From NCBI GenBank assembly GCA_012845835.1, contig JABAKD010000016.1, positions 10,785,007-10,849,006 of the forward strand: 64,000 nt of DNA, in the 5' to 3' direction. The translations under genes were made by a program, and so were the position numbers. Source of the DNA: Undaria pinnatifida (lineage: Eukaryota; Sar; Phaeophyceae; Laminariales; Alariaceae). The notes below the pieces were generated by a model, which had not been told where the DNA came from, did not search any database, and saw only the letters and a list, made by a program, of their open reading frames with translations. Numbering within the stretch: the first letter of the stretch is position 1; every line of letters begins with the position of its first letter. Positions 33,801 to 44,020 of this stretch are shown here, one piece after another.

Positions 33801-36800
33801 TTTGCCAGCACGATTTTGAACCTTTTCGCGATTACTTCTCCCTTTTTGTTCAGTAAAAGTTGAACTTCCTACCATTTGCCGCTAATTTGCCGCCTGTGCG
33901 TTACTTGCGGAGCGGTTATTCTCTAGCTTTTCTTTGATTTCCACAATATGTTTCGTACTTGGCACGAAGTTGCATCAGATGAGATATCGCCCAGCACCCC
34001 ACCGCAACGCTATAGCTCAGCAGCGCAGCGCCCTGCAGAGCCGTGCCCTGCGATGCCCTGCCGTGCCCTGCAGCTCAGCTCTGTAGCGCACCGTAGCGCT
34101 AGCTCAGCAGAGCGCAGCGCCGTGTGCTTTGCCGTGCTTTGCCGTGCTCCGCCATGCTGCGTGCTTTGCTGTACTTTTACTATTTCGTACGTACATGCCA
34201 GTAACATTCGAAGTATCATACCACGTACCGGTACATACACCAGGTTTGTTTGTACATATTACGTCGTTGGATAATGAACAATGCACCCCCAGCTCAGGTC
34301 AGCCCGGCCAGATATAGCTCAGCAGCACAGCGCGCCGCAGTGCGGTGCCGTGCCTTGCCCTTCGTTTTGCGGTGCTGTGTTGTGCGCGCTGTGCGTTCTT
34401 TTCAATATACCTATATAGCAGTAGTAGTACCAGGTATGATACAGGTACGAAGTTTATGTACGCGTTGTGTACTCGTCTTTTACCTTCTTCAGTTGATTGT
34501 CCTCTCTCGGTCCCCATGCCCCCCCCCCCCTCCCCCGCAAATAGCATACGTACTGCCGTTCAGAATGTGACATGAACAAGCGCACAGCACAGCGCAGGGC
34601 AATTAGCTCTGCACACGCACCTCTTGGCATTATTATCAATTCGATATTCGCACCAAAGAATCGCGGGCCTCTTCTTCCTGCCCCCTTTACATATGTTTCA
34701 GTTGCATTCTTCAATGCGCGAGCGTAGCGGGCGGCGTCAGCCGCCCGCGGAGCGGAGTCCTGTGCTTTTTTTAGAACTGCACAGAGTACCACCAGGTATT
34801 AGGCGAAGTACCAGGTACCGGCAGTACGTGCGGGTACTCGTCTTTTTGCTTTCGTCGTTGATTTTGTTCTCCATCTCGGTTCTCTTCGCAATTTTTCTTC
34901 GCAAATTACGCCCGTACTTCTGCCGATCAGAACGTGACATCGCCAACAAACAGCACAGCACAGACAGGGCAATCAGCTCCGCACAAGTAGCTCTTGGCAT
35001 TATCAAATCGCTAGTTGCACTAAATCATGGGCCCCTTCTCTCTGCCCCCTTCACATTCAGTTGAAATCTTCCTTGGGCGAGCGTAGCGGGCGGCGTCGGC
35101 CGCCCGCGGAGCGGAGCTCTTGTATCTCCTTATGAATCTTGGCCCAGAAATTCGTATACCAAAAAATGACCCACGATGCCAGGTATTCATCTCCTTATCA
35201 ATCTTGGCCCAGAATTCTTGTACCCTAAAATGGCCCACGATACAAGGCATCTATCTCCTTATGAATCGTGGCCCAGAAATTCGTGTACCCTAAAATGGCC
35301 CACGATGCTAGGTATTTATCTCCTTATGAACCTTGGCCCAGAAATTCGTGTACCCTAAAATGGCCCACGATGCTAGGTATCTATCTCCTTATGAATCGTG
35401 GCCCAGAAATCTGTGTATCCTAAAATGGCCCACGATACGAGGTATCTATCTCCTTATGAACCTTGGCCCAGAAATCCGTGTACCCTAAAATGGCCCACGA
35501 TACAAGGCATCTATCTCGTTATGAATCGTGGCCCAGAAATCCTTGTACCCTAAAATGACCCACGATACAAGGTATCTATCTCCTTATGAATCTTGGCCCA
35601 GAAATTCGTGTACCATTAAATGGCCCCACGATACAAGGTATATATGTCCTTATGAATCGCGGCCCAGAATCCTTGTACCCTAAAATGACCCACGATACAA
35701 GGTATTTATCTCCTTGTGAATCTTGGCCCATAAGTTCGTGTACCATAAAATGACCCACGATACCAGGTATTTATCTCCTAATGAATCTTGGTCTATATAT
35801 TCGTGTACCATATAATGGCCCCACGATACAAGGCATCTATCTCCTTATGAATCGTGGCCCAGAATTCTTGTACCCTAACATGGCCCACGATACGAGACAT
35901 CTATCTCCTTATGAATCGTGGCCCAGAAATTCGTGTACCCTAAAATGGCCCACGATGCTAGGTATCTATCTCCTTATGAATCGTGGCCCAGAGTTCGTGT
36001 ACCCTAAAATGGCCCACGATACAAGGCATCTATCTCCTTATGAATCTTGGCCCAGAATCCATGTACCATAAAACGGCCCCACGATACAAGGTATATATCT
36101 CCTTATGATTCTTGGCCCAGAATCCATGTACCATAAAACGGCCCCACGACACAAGGTATCTATCTCCTTCTCAACCTTGACCCAGAATACGTGTACCATA
36201 AAATGGCGCATGCTCACGGCGGAGGCTCCTCTCTGGATGATCTCTGCACCGAGCAGAAGACAATTGACCGATTTCGGAAAAGCTTAGACGTGGTCGCCCG
36301 CCGATGAACAATCCGCATGACACTTTTAGGTGTACCTTTTTTTTTTTTTAGCGAAAACGTGTTGCGAAAAAAAGAGCATGGCCTATTCATTAGGTGTATT
36401 TAGCGAAAACGTGTTGCGAAAAAAAGAGCATGGCCTATTCATTAGGTGTATTTAGCGAAAACGTGTTGCGAGAAAAAGAGCATGGCCTATTCATTAGGTG
36501 TATTTAGCGAAAACGTGTTGCGAAAAAAAGAGCATGGCCTATTCATTAGGTGTATTTATACGTAGCGAAAACATGTTGCGAACAAAAGAGCATGGCCTAT
36601 TCATTAGGTGTATTTATACGTAGCGAAAACATGTTGCGAACAAAAGAGCATGGCCTAATAGATGTATCTAGCGAAAACGTGTTGCGAAAAAAAGAGCATG
36701 GCCTATTCATTAGGTGTATTTAGGGAAAACGTGTTGCGAAAAAAAGAGCATGGCCTATTCATTAGGTGTATTTAGGGAAAACATGTTGCGAACAAAAGAG

Positions 36801-39800
36801 CATGGCCTATTCATTAGGTGTATTTATGCGTAGCGAAAACATGTTGCGAACAAAAGAGCATGGCCTAATAGATGTATCTAGCGAAAACGTGTTGCGAAAA
36901 AAAGAGCATGGCCTATTCATTAGGTGTATTTAGGGAAAACGTGTTGCGAAAAAAAGAGCATGGCCTATTCATTAGGTGTATTTAGGGAAAACATGTTGCG
37001 AACAAAAGAGCATGGCCTATTCATTAGGTGTATTTATACGTAGCGAAAACATGTTGCGAACAAAAGAGCATGGCCTATTTATTTGGTGTATTTATAGCGA
37101 AAACGTGTTTCGAAAAACAAAGAGACTACACTAATTTCTGATTATTGTATTGATAGGTTAAGGAACCTCGTCGCTCAGGTATCGTTTTTGCCAAAAAGCG
37201 ATATAAATCTCTATCGTAGCACGCGTATGGCATACCTCGTATAACCTCGTATATTTTGCAGCATCATAGTAAAAAGGGATTATCCTTGCTCCTGTCTTGC
37301 TATACTTCGAAGTATGTATCATGGATTTTCACGGGTCGGGCCCGCACCCGACCCGACCCGCGAGATTTTGAAACCTCCTGGCCCGACCCGACCCGACCCG
37401 ACCCGACCCGACCCGACCCGACCCGACCCGACCCGACCCGACCCGACCCGACCCGACCCGACCCGACCCGACCCGACCAGAAAACGGTATACTGCTGTAG
37501 TCTTGCTCGTATCTCCTCTTACGGCGCGCGTTATGAAACTTGTAGAGGTAGATTTTTTTTTTTTCGTTTCTTTCCTTCTGAGGGTGGTTGCTTAACGCAT
37601 TTACAACTGGAAACCCTTTATTTTTTACAAGTTTACTTGAAGTTAGTATAGGGAAGGGTTTGGGGGCTCTCAAAAAGAAATTGCCGGAAAATTTTAATTT
37701 CAACTCCTTTTTTATGTGTTTTCAATATTGCTCCTTGTACGTCGAGACCATGGGATCGATCGTCCATCGGGTTTATAGCACTTTGTTTTTATGTTTCTCT
37801 ACCAGGTAAACATCAACTCTGTGGGGAAGAAGCCCCCCAAAAACAAATGGGTGCACGTCCCTTCCCCAGCATGCGTCTTGGATCATGCCCCTCAACTATT
37901 TTTTCAGTGTGGGGCGTTTGGGGTTTCGTTTTATTTTTTCATTCCATGTATTGTGTTTTGGGCTTTTTATTTTCCCCGGTTTCTCCTTCCCTCTCTAAAC
38001 GTAACCCAGACCCGGGGACACTAGGTAGGCTCTTCTCCCCCCCCCCCCCCCACTACGGTACGCGCCTTCATTTTTTGTCGCGAGAAGACCTCAGCTATCT
38101 CTTCCCTCGTCGACTGGCATCCACAAGTGTCGCGGTATATAGTAACAGGGATTTACTTGGTACATATCAGAACCCCTTGCTTCTGCTTGCCTATGCGTAT
38201 GCATCGTGCCCCGCAGGGCGCCTTCTTTGATCACGAGCAGAGATCACCCTAAAGCTCTTCACGCGCTGTGGGGGGATTCTGTCGATGCCATCGTCGCCCC
38301 GGCAACGGCGTTTGGGGGCGCGGGCGTGCTTAGCCTGGCGGCGCAGGTGCGAAGGGCTACGGCCGTGGGGGTACTCCCATTTTTCGCTGTCGATGTTTGA
38401 CCGCTCGAACGAGCCACTCTGCATCTCCCCTCGTGGTGGCGGTGTTTAACCCCTCTTTGAGTCCCCATACCCCTCCCTATGCTAAGTCTGAGTAAATTTG
38501 TCCCTTGTAAAACGGGTTTCCAGTTGTACAGGCGTTAACGCGACACCGAGCAGCCCGAATGCAAAAATGGCGTGCTTGAGGCTTGAGATCGGAACAAACA
38601 GGGTGGTCACGTTGGTCACTCGCGCGAACGGCTTTGAGCCGCTGAAAAGGGAAGTGTCTCACTGTGACTTGACTTGACCGCCCCTTTCTTGGGAGGATGC
38701 AACTCTCATCCTCCACGCCACTCTCCGAACACCTCACGGCGCTTCGGGCTTGGTGCGCGCTATGCCTGCCTGGTCGGTGAAAACTCAACGTGCTCCGTCC
38801 CGGCATTGTTCGCGTTCGAGGGTCTATGATCCTAAGACTACGGGTATGCGTGAAATTAGTACAACCCCCCCGCCCCCCGCCCCCTAGCGTACAGTACTGT
38901 ACACTGTTGCCGTAGTCAGGCGCGTCGACGAAGCATAGGGCGTGAGTGAGTACGTACCAGGTAATTTTGGTTTTGGTTTTGTCAGGTTATGAGTCATGCA
39001 GTACGCATTAGGAGTGTTTCTTCGAAGTGAACGCTAAAATATCACAAGTCCGTGACAAGAAAGAAAACATGACGCGTTATACTTCGAGCTGTTTGTTAAT
39101 AAGTGTTTAAAATGTCACATTTTCTACAAAATGAATCTCGGCGTTGGTTTTTTGTTACGAATCATGACATCAATTTTTTGGGGAATCGAAAAAAAGAAAA
39201 ACGTCCTCTTTTTACGACTCGAGAAAAAAATCACATCACGATTCGCTAAAATTTCTTCTTTTTTTGTCACGACCCGTGCCGTTTTTTGTTCGTTAGGGAT
39301 GACTCTGAACGTCTTGTCTGAGGAGCGCGTAGTTGTTGCATGCGCGGCAGACGTTTTCTTGTGCGTGTCACCCGACCTACCGTTTGTATGCTCTATCTAC
39401 AGCAGGAGAAGCGCTTTGTTGGCGGTCTGGTCGTTTGTGATTGGTTGGTCGGTGTCGAGAGGTGGAGCTGTCGTGGTGGAGGGTGGAGGTGAAGGATGCG
39501 GTCCGACGTCCTGATGGTTGACGCCGTCGCGGCTGCTCTCCTTTACGGTCTGACCGGGATCTTGCTTTTTTCCGAACGGTTCGCGTAGGAATTAAGTGTG
39601 TTCTTTTGTGGCGCCGGTGGTACGCGGCAGAAGCGGCTTTCTGTGAAAACCGCCCCCCTTGTTCCGAATGCCGACTCCTGTGAAAACCTTGCCCTTGTCC
39701 CTACTGTGGCTTGTTGTGCCCCCCCCCCCTCTCCCCCGTGTTCCAAATACCGCCTGCTGTGAATGACGATCCCTGTGAAAATCGTTCCCTTGCTCCAAAC

Positions 39801-40653
39801 GCCGCTGTTGGGAACAAAAGAAAGGGGACTGCTTTGCAGATCGCGGTGGATGATAACTCGATGGTGATGACAGCGGTCTGCGAAAACCGCCCCCCTTGTC
39901 CCGAATGGCGATTCCTGTGAAAAATTCTCCCTCGTCCCTACTGCGGCTTGGAGTAACCGCCCCCCCCCCGTCCCCCCTCTCCCCCGTGTTCCCAATACCA
40001 CCTGCTGTGATGCCGGTTCTTGTGAAAACCGCTGTTGTGAGCCCAAAAAGGGGACCACCTTGCTGATCGCGGTTGGATGATGGCTAAAAGGTCATATGAG
40101 CGCGCGCTGCGAAAACCGCCTCGTTGTTCCAAATGCCGATTCCTGTCAAAACTTCTCCGTTGGCCCTACCGCGACTTGTTGTGACCCCCCCCCCCCCCCC
40201 CCCCCCCGGACGTGCTCCGCCTGCCTGGTTGGTGAAAACCCGACGTGCTCCGTCCCGGCATAGTAGGGATGGGATGGTGTATGGTCATACGACTACAGCC
40301 ATGAAAAAACTGAGTACACCCCCCCCCCCTCTACCCCGTGGTCCAAATACCGCCTGCTGTCGACAAAACAGGGGAACACCTTGCTGATCGCGGTGGAGGA
40401 TAACGAGACGGTTATGAAAGCGGGGGCCGGGGCTTTGCTCGGCGGCAGCAAGAGCGCGGATCGTTGCGTTACCGTGTCGTCCTACCTCGAAGCGCTGGGT
40501 GTTGTGGCGGCCCACAAGGCGGGGGTAAACCCCGCCTGCTTGACAACAGATATGCCCGCGATAAAGAAAATGCTGCCGTTGGAGGCGGCGCGGGAGGGGG
40601 GGGACGGGGTTGCCCCGACGCGCTATCAAGAGTTGAGCGCCTCGGTTGTTTGA
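24826..40653 (+). CDS. DUF3326 family protein, plastid-targeted, 10 exons
   Basis: Exons are 24826-24894, 26097-26578, 27727-27855, 28469-28562, 29422-29591, 30396-30464, 32049-32112, 33081-33211, 38217-38370 and 40372-40653. All junctions are GT-AG with matching phases; the total is 1,644 nt (547 residues plus stop). Family motifs in order are GIGAAIGGYAGDA (about 168-180), HPNVMNGA (196-203), VEGYALDEF (215-223), RIGVVLD (239-245), AIAVVARFPDD (318-328), GVDAVGGAEAIISH (342-355), PCAHAPALPP (365-374), EELGYTFLPCVL (387-398), APATAFGGAGVLSL (430-443) and IAVEDNETVM (459-468). DUF3326 proteins occur in cyanobacteria and plastid-bearing eukaryotes and have no known function. Exon 2 begins AFVAS, a heterokont transit motif, so a signal-peptide exon must precede it. 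Exon 1 is the best candidate (in phase, GTAAGA donor, Thr-Lys-Ala before Phe) but is the least certain part. Residues about 30-160 are low-complexity. Confidence 0.9.
25529..25620 (+). repeat. (CGGGT)n pentanucleotide array, DUF3326 intron 1
   Basis: About 17 CGGGT units occur with few interruptions, followed by 'gatcggatcgg' and flanking text rich in 'cccgaccc'. Equivalent arrays lie at 37381-37478 (inverted) and 59526-59657. The flanks of the three arrays are related, so the array seems to travel as part of a larger repeat. A block following this one (about 25705-25800, 'ctggaaacccgttg...ttttggggctctaaa') is a copy of family S. Confidence 0.9.
27870..28110 (+). repeat. Family G repeat at the 5' end of DUF3326 intron 3
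   Basis: The G-tract begins about 15 bp inside the intron (5' splice site at 27856), followed by GTACTTAGTTGG, the 'ataaccatagaccctcgcat' core, 'gggacggaacacg', 'caagcgcgaagcgccg' and 'aggtgttcggcgagtcgca'. It is the most complete copy together with that at 59880-60170. A further G-rich stretch lies at 28165-28190. Confidence 0.8.
28740..29385 (+). repeat. Short tandem repeats in DUF3326 intron 4
   Basis: Positions 28780-28930 carry a diverged unit of about 28 bp (ttgcacg(a)aatcgagg). Positions 29200-29385 carry a diverged unit of about 35 bp (ccgtctgtacggcc...accgttt) immediately upstream of exon 5. Neither has a coding signature. Confidence 0.5.
29694..29800 (+). repeat. Dispersed family Q copy, DUF3326 intron 5
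   Basis: This block matches 22040-22170 (inverted) and 1601-1700 (inverted). In two copies one frame reads similarly: MHYGCEIEEFVETHLCKLC in one and MHYNCKIEDFVETCLCKLC here. The third copy has indels. It is probably a repeat with a decayed coding origin. Confidence 0.4.
30765..30935 (-). repeat. Family P copy, DUF3326 intron 6
   Basis: The inverted family P text ('gagcgaacgagtgccttcga', 'ttctgctgcacccctatcgt') is recognisable here. Matching copies lie near 1.0, 2.5, 3.0, 3.4, 41.1, 54.1 and 57.8 kb. Confidence 0.6.
31425..31760 (+). repeat. Minisatellite, unit of about 60 bp, DUF3326 intron 6
   Basis: About five diverged units contain 'ataccggcactatagcgggg' and 'tccctctataatg'. Each has a short inverted pairing of 'accggcactata' with 'tatagtgccggt'. 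The array is AT/GC balanced and has no open frame of note. Confidence 0.7.
32170..32330 (+). repeat. Family R copy, DUF3326 intron 7
   Basis: The core 'gctgaaccctatgcgcgata' is followed by 'aaatgaaggcaagtaccggg' and a G-rich segment. It matches 4560-4660 and 59085-59200. Confidence 0.6.
33458..33612 (+). repeat. 65-bp satellite, short outlying block, DUF3326 intron 8
   Basis: About 2.4 units of the satellite described at 35125-36205 (ctatctccttatgaatcgtg, then taccctaaaatggcccacga) occur here. They are separated from the main array by 1.5 kb of other sequence, which suggests an insertion or duplication split the array. Confidence 0.85.
33948..35119 (+). repeat. Duplicated segment with GC hairpins, DUF3326 intron 8
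   Basis: Positions about 34565-34762 and 34928-35119 are direct duplicates ('gcacagcacag', 'agctctgcacacgcac', 'ctcttggcattat', 'tctgccccctt', 'gcgagcgtagcgggcggcgt'). Each ends in a perfect hairpin of GCGGGCGGC and its complement (34727-34748 and 35086-35107). Upstream, 34010-34390 carries two related blocks of 'agctcagcagcgcagcgcc' type. No gene is supported. Confidence 0.6.
35125..36205 (+). repeat. 65-bp satellite array, about 16 units, DUF3326 intron 8
   Basis: The unit contains 'ctatctccttatgaatcgtg', 'gcccagaaattcgtgtaccc' and 'taaaatggcccacgatacaa'. ATCGTGG-CCCA and TGG-CCCACGAT inside each unit are inverted, so every unit can fold into a hairpin of about 10 bp. Period and spacing are constant, but there is no spacer diversity, so this is not a CRISPR. 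The array sits inside a 5-kb intron between exons 8 and 9. Confidence 0.9.
36327..37115 (+). repeat. 54/62-bp satellite array with higher-order structure, DUF3326 intron 8
   Basis: About 14 units of 'tagcgaaaacgtgttgcgaa', 'aaaaagagcatggcctattc' and 'attaggtgtattta' are present. Some carry an 8-bp insert (tatacgta). A variant unit (gatgtatctagcg) recurs 210 bp apart (36661 and 36871), indicating a higher-order repeat. It lies about 120 bp from the 65-bp array, and the two share no sequence. Confidence 0.9.
37148..37228 (+). mobile_element. MITE family 1 right-end fragment
   Basis: The text 'aggttaaggaacctcg', 'ccaaaaagcgatata' and 'ctctatcgtagcacgcgt' matches the family's subterminal and terminal sequence. 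The left part is missing. Confidence 0.55.
37381..37480 (+). repeat. (CCCGA)n pentanucleotide array, DUF3326 intron 8
   Basis: About 20 near-perfect CCCGA units are preceded by 'gacccgcgagattttgaaac', which is the complement of the flank of the 59.5-kb array (gttttcgaaatctcgcgggtc). It is followed by family S (about 37590-37690) and family T (about 37960-38125) repeats, which recur together in an intron of the DUF2358 gene. Confidence 0.9.
38690..38890 (-). repeat. Family G copy, DUF3326 intron 9
   Basis: Read inverted, it has the G-tract head, 'gtactaatttcacgc', the 'catagaccctcga' core, 'gggacggagcacgttgag', 'accaggcaggcat' and 'gaagcgccgtgaggtgttcg'. It is in the same intron as the copy at 40195-40345 and is followed by a CTAG that resembles a cryptic 3' splice site. 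Confidence 0.65.
39738..40371 (+). repeat. Tandem partial duplications of the DUF3326 last-exon start
   Basis: Segments at about 39738-39890 and 39986-40110 repeat the intron 9 end plus the first 50 bases of exon 10. In the first, the frame after AAAG reads GTALQIAVDDNSMVMTA, paralleling GNTLLIAVEDNETVMKA of the true exon. In the second, the frame stops after TTLLIAVG. The first could act as an alternative last exon giving a truncated C-terminus. Between them are C-rich repeats and 'ctgtgaaaaccg' phrases of about 40 bp. Confidence 0.7.
40190..40345 (-). repeat. Family G copy at the 3' end of DUF3326 intron 9
   Basis: In gene sense it reads C-tract, 'acgtgctccgtcccggcat', 'tgtatggtcatacgactac', 'tgagtacacccccccccc', then about 40 bp to the AG at 40371. 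It therefore lies antisense to the gene, with its tract just upstream of the exon 10 acceptor, as at EEP intron 4. Confidence 0.75.
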
Positions 40654-42609
40654 AAATGTTGTTTATTTTTTTGCTGGGATCGCTTTGCGGCAACAGAGGA
40701 CGGTGGGGGGGGGGGGGGGGAGAAGGTGGTTTTACCACGGCGCGCTGTCAGGACGTGAGCGCCTCCGTGGTTTAAAAAAAAAAAGTATGTACCCCGGTGT
40801 TTGTGTTTGTTTGGGCGCTTTGAGGCTAGAGAAGATCGGGCAGAAGCTTCGGGCGTCGATCGCGTTGCCTCAGAGGGTCGGGAACGTGATGTTTAGTATG
40901 CCATGCTTGGCGGCTAAGAAATGGGGGGGGGGGGAGGCTGACCCTACGGGCGTCCTGTACCCGGTGGGCCGGGCTAGGGGTTGCCGTTGTTGAATTATCT
41001 AACTGTGTCTGACCGGTTGAGCTCAAGTGTGGAACTGTCGATTAGTACGACAATTTTACGAGTATACTTGTTTTATTGCTATCGCACAGAAAATGTTGGT
41101 CGGGTTGCGCGAACGAATGCCTTTGAGCGTCATGTTTCGGGTGTGATGTTGCGCTCATGTTAGGAGCTCAAAAGCTTCTGCTGGGCGGTACCTCTAGCGT
41201 GGGATGACGTAAAAGTTTGAAGGGAAGGGGGGTTGGGAGCGCGCTGTAGCTTTTTGCTTTTTTTTCATCCTCCGACGGACGGGGAAAGTAAAGCTTTAAC
41301 GCTTATCCACCTTCTCACGTGTTTTGATACGTGTCGTGCGCGAATCAACTCAACTGCAGTCGCAATCCAGCGCTAGCTGGCTTTTCCTTCAGCCCCATGG
41401 TAAGGACAGCGCGAGCTGTCCTTACCGGCGGTCACCGTTGCTACGCCAGCAGCGCAAGCAGCCGCTGCGCAATCTGACTTTCTGTGCGGATGCGTGAGCA
41501 TGTCGACCCAACCTGAGCCCTCGGGATCCGGGGCGCTAAAGGTAACCACCCGGAACGCCATCGTTCCGAGTAGTGTGGGAGGTGCGCCTGACCACCCACT
41601 AGCAGAACCCCTGGCCATGAGAAACCAGCCTTCCGCCGGACTTGGCCCAGGTACGGTCCACCTTACCTATTAGGGCGATGGTCTTCGAACTCGCTTGCGG
41701 TCGCTTGCTCTGCTTGTTCTTGCCTTCCTGCATGCGCTAAGTCGGTTTCGTCGGTTTCGTCCGCTGTATTGCGGTTGGCTGTTGGCCCTGCTCTGTGGGC
41801 GGTGGTGTTACTTCTGCTGCGCGACTGCGATGGTGACTTCGCGAGAGAAGGAGGCTTGTGCGTCGCTCGTTTGCTGCAAGTGTGATACAACGACTGTTGT
41901 GTTACTTTGTACTGCTTCTTGGGCCATGTATGTGCGCGTTAGCTGCATCAACGTGCTCGAGATTCGTGTGGTCTTCGGAATGGTTGGGACTTGTTTTGTT
42001 TTACTTGATTTACGATGTTTTATTGACCATTATTACGAGTACGAGGATAACTCGATATCTGCAAAGTCAACAGAGACGAACTGCTCGATCGTTATCTTTC
42101 TCATTTTTGCGCGTACAGGAGTAGTCGGTTGTGTTCGTGGTACCAATACGCCGAGCCCTGTCCGACCGCTTATCGTGCAACATTGCCTGCCATTTGATCT
42201 GCGGCACATTGCAGTATTACGCTGGGTTCGTAGGCCAGGCCATGGTTTATCGTACTTTTCATCGCTCTATTAATAGAAACCCTATTGTACCACTGCAACA
42301 ATGATCCCACACTAAACACAAGTAGTCTGTCCTCTAAAACGTGGATGCCTTAGGGCTGCACCCCGATCCGTTTTTTGTACAGCATCGGCCGTTGCTTTTG
42401 CCTGGGGAGTGACGCCTTGCCAACCTACCGAGAACCGCTACACGGCGTACCTCAACAACAAAGCACTACACCACACTGTATCCGGTAAGAAAGCGAAATT
42501 ACAGGGGGGGGGGTCAGGACACATGCTACGTTCGGCAGTAAAAGTCTGTACTCTATGTGTGTATATATGTTAGGTTCCTCACCCGTGATACGCTACTCTG
42601 CCAGGGAGG
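40654..42609. other. Intergenic stretch after DUF3326
   Basis: Positions 41098-41210 are an inverted family P copy. The block 41250-41380 is related to 51750-51880. Near 41405-41425 a perfect inverted repeat GGACAGC-GCGA-GCTGTCC occurs, and a similar 'gacagcgcgagctatcc' is at 52217. An ORF of 192 codons at 41695-42273 has no ATG start and no recognisable features. No confident gene is present. Confidence 0.5.
41500..41673 (+). CDS. Small open frame, possibly a transposon ORF fragment
   Basis: The ATG at 41500 opens a 57-residue frame (MSTQPEPSGSGA at the N-terminus, rich in Pro, Ser, Gly and Ala) ending at TAG. It is preceded by the GGACAGC inverted repeat, which also occurs at 52.2 kb, so it may be the start of a decayed retroelement gag-like ORF. 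No family is recognised. Confidence 0.2.
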   Translation: MSTQPEPSGSGALKVTTRNAIVPSSVGGAPDHPLAEPLAMRNQPSAGLGPGTVHLTY

Positions 42610-42910
42610 GACGCGTGCTACGATGCTACGATAGAGAAGCACCGTTTTTTTTCTTGAGGTTCCGCGACTTGGGAGCTTAAGACCTCTCCCACAACGGATG
42701 CAAATACACTAGATAGAGAGGAAAATAAAACTGCTATGTTCATGATCCCGGATAAAAATCCCAGATGGGGGCCTAGGTATGCAACAAAAAAAATATGCAA
42801 ACCAAAATGGTCTATTTCCGACGATTTTTTGGGTTAAGGAGCCCCCGTCATTCAGAAACCATTTTCGCCAAAAAACGGTATACCTTGATACATCTATCAT
42901 AGCACGCGTC
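42610..42910 (+). mobile_element. MITE family 1 copy
   Basis: The left end has GACGCGTGCTACGATGCTACGATAG, with the ATGCTACG part duplicated. The right end is 'tctatcatagcacgcgtc'. The interior matches consensus, including 'ccgacgattttttgggttaa' and 'cattcagaaaccatt'. No exact target duplication is visible. Confidence 0.8.
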
Positions 42911-43054
42911 CAGGTATCATACCATACCCCACGCACCAAAAAAAAACACAAAAATACGAATAATAATAGAATAACTGAAACTACTGTAATGGCAACCCGA
43001 CTATTACCAAAATCCTATGTACCAGGCATAGCCGAGGTATACCCCACACATGAA

Positions 43055-43890
43055 CGAATTAAACCCGAACGATCCCAAACCGCAACACAGGGGGTTATAA
43101 ATCCTGCGAGGGGGGCTCTTTGGTTGAAGTTGATCCTTAATCCTGCAAGCAGCAAGCCAGTTTTCATTGATTTCATCACACACCCTACCCGCCCCACACA
43201 ACGATATCACCTCCCCCTCCAAACGCTCTACATTAATCACCACCCAGCCCTGTAGGGCACGGACACGAGGTAGACGCGGCTGCGCCACCATAGCTAGACC
43301 GGGAGGGCCCTCTCTCGGCTGTGCTGTGGTGGGCTACTACTACTACAGCTGCTGCTGCTGTGTCTTCTTCGCGTTTGTCGCCATCCACATCCGTGCTCTT
43401 GTCTTTGGTTGTGTGTGTCGCCACACGCCCGCCCTTGTTTTACTCATCATGTAGTCTATGTGTCTCGCGTTTTCCGTTACAATCGTGCGCAGCCGCGTCC
43501 TAGCGGCAGATGGCCACCACGTGTGAAAGGCTGCCGGACAGCAGCACGGGTGAAGTTCTGTGAGGGGGCGCGCACGTGCGTGCGCACACGGTGGCACTAC
43601 TCCAATGCATCTCGAGGATTGCCCACACACAAGACGAATGCCGTCTGTCCTCTAATTTTTAGGACATAACATCCCGATCTACGAAGGAGGCGCATTGATT
43701 TATGCTGTCACAGTAGTTATGCAAGAATGTTGCCGGAAATTTCCGCCAAGAATTTTCCCAGAAATTCGTGGTGGGCATACTTTTATAGTGATGGAAAAAA
43801 AGGTTTCCGATTACATCGCAGGCATTATTCCTGTCGGACCTGGAAGGCGTTATACACTCTCGATTTACTCTGCAACCACCCCATAAGACT
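43055..43890 (-). mobile_element. Dispersed element, copy B (inverted relative to copy A)
   Basis: Sequence matches 22840-23660 at high similarity over about 0.8 kb on the opposite strand, with a shorter CAG/TAG tract and many small indels. Alignment ends near 'gggatcgttcgggtttaa' on one side and 'ggggtggttgcagagtaaat' on the other. No reading frame is conserved between the copies. Confidence 0.75.
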
Positions 43891-43929
43891 TATATTGCCA
43901 AACAAGAGAGAATGGCATTCCGGCGGTTT

Positions 43930-44020
43930 CGGGTCAACGCCTTCGCTACTGGAAACCCTGTTTGGGGGGGAAATTACTTGAATTGGTGTAGGGAGGGATT
44001 TTGGGGCTCTTGACCCCGCC
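43930..44020 (+). repeat. Family S copy
   Basis: The text 'ctactggaaaccctgtttgg', 'aattacttgaattgg' and 'gggattttggggctctt' recurs at about 25705-25800, 37590-37690 and 47180-47265. It is a dispersed repeat of about 90 bp. Confidence 0.65.

Noticed and set aside
33948-34575. Cys- and Ala-rich frames with repeated 'cagcgcagc' text
   Set aside because: They arise from degenerate short repeats inside DUF3326 intron 8 and contain no plausible exon.
35125-37115. CRISPR-like regular arrays
   Set aside because: Unit sequence is continuous without unique spacers, the setting is a eukaryotic intron, and there are no cas genes.
41695-42273. A 192-codon open frame
   Set aside because: It has no ATG at its start, no motifs, and composition unlike the confirmed exons. 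It lies in intergenic, repeat-bearing DNA.
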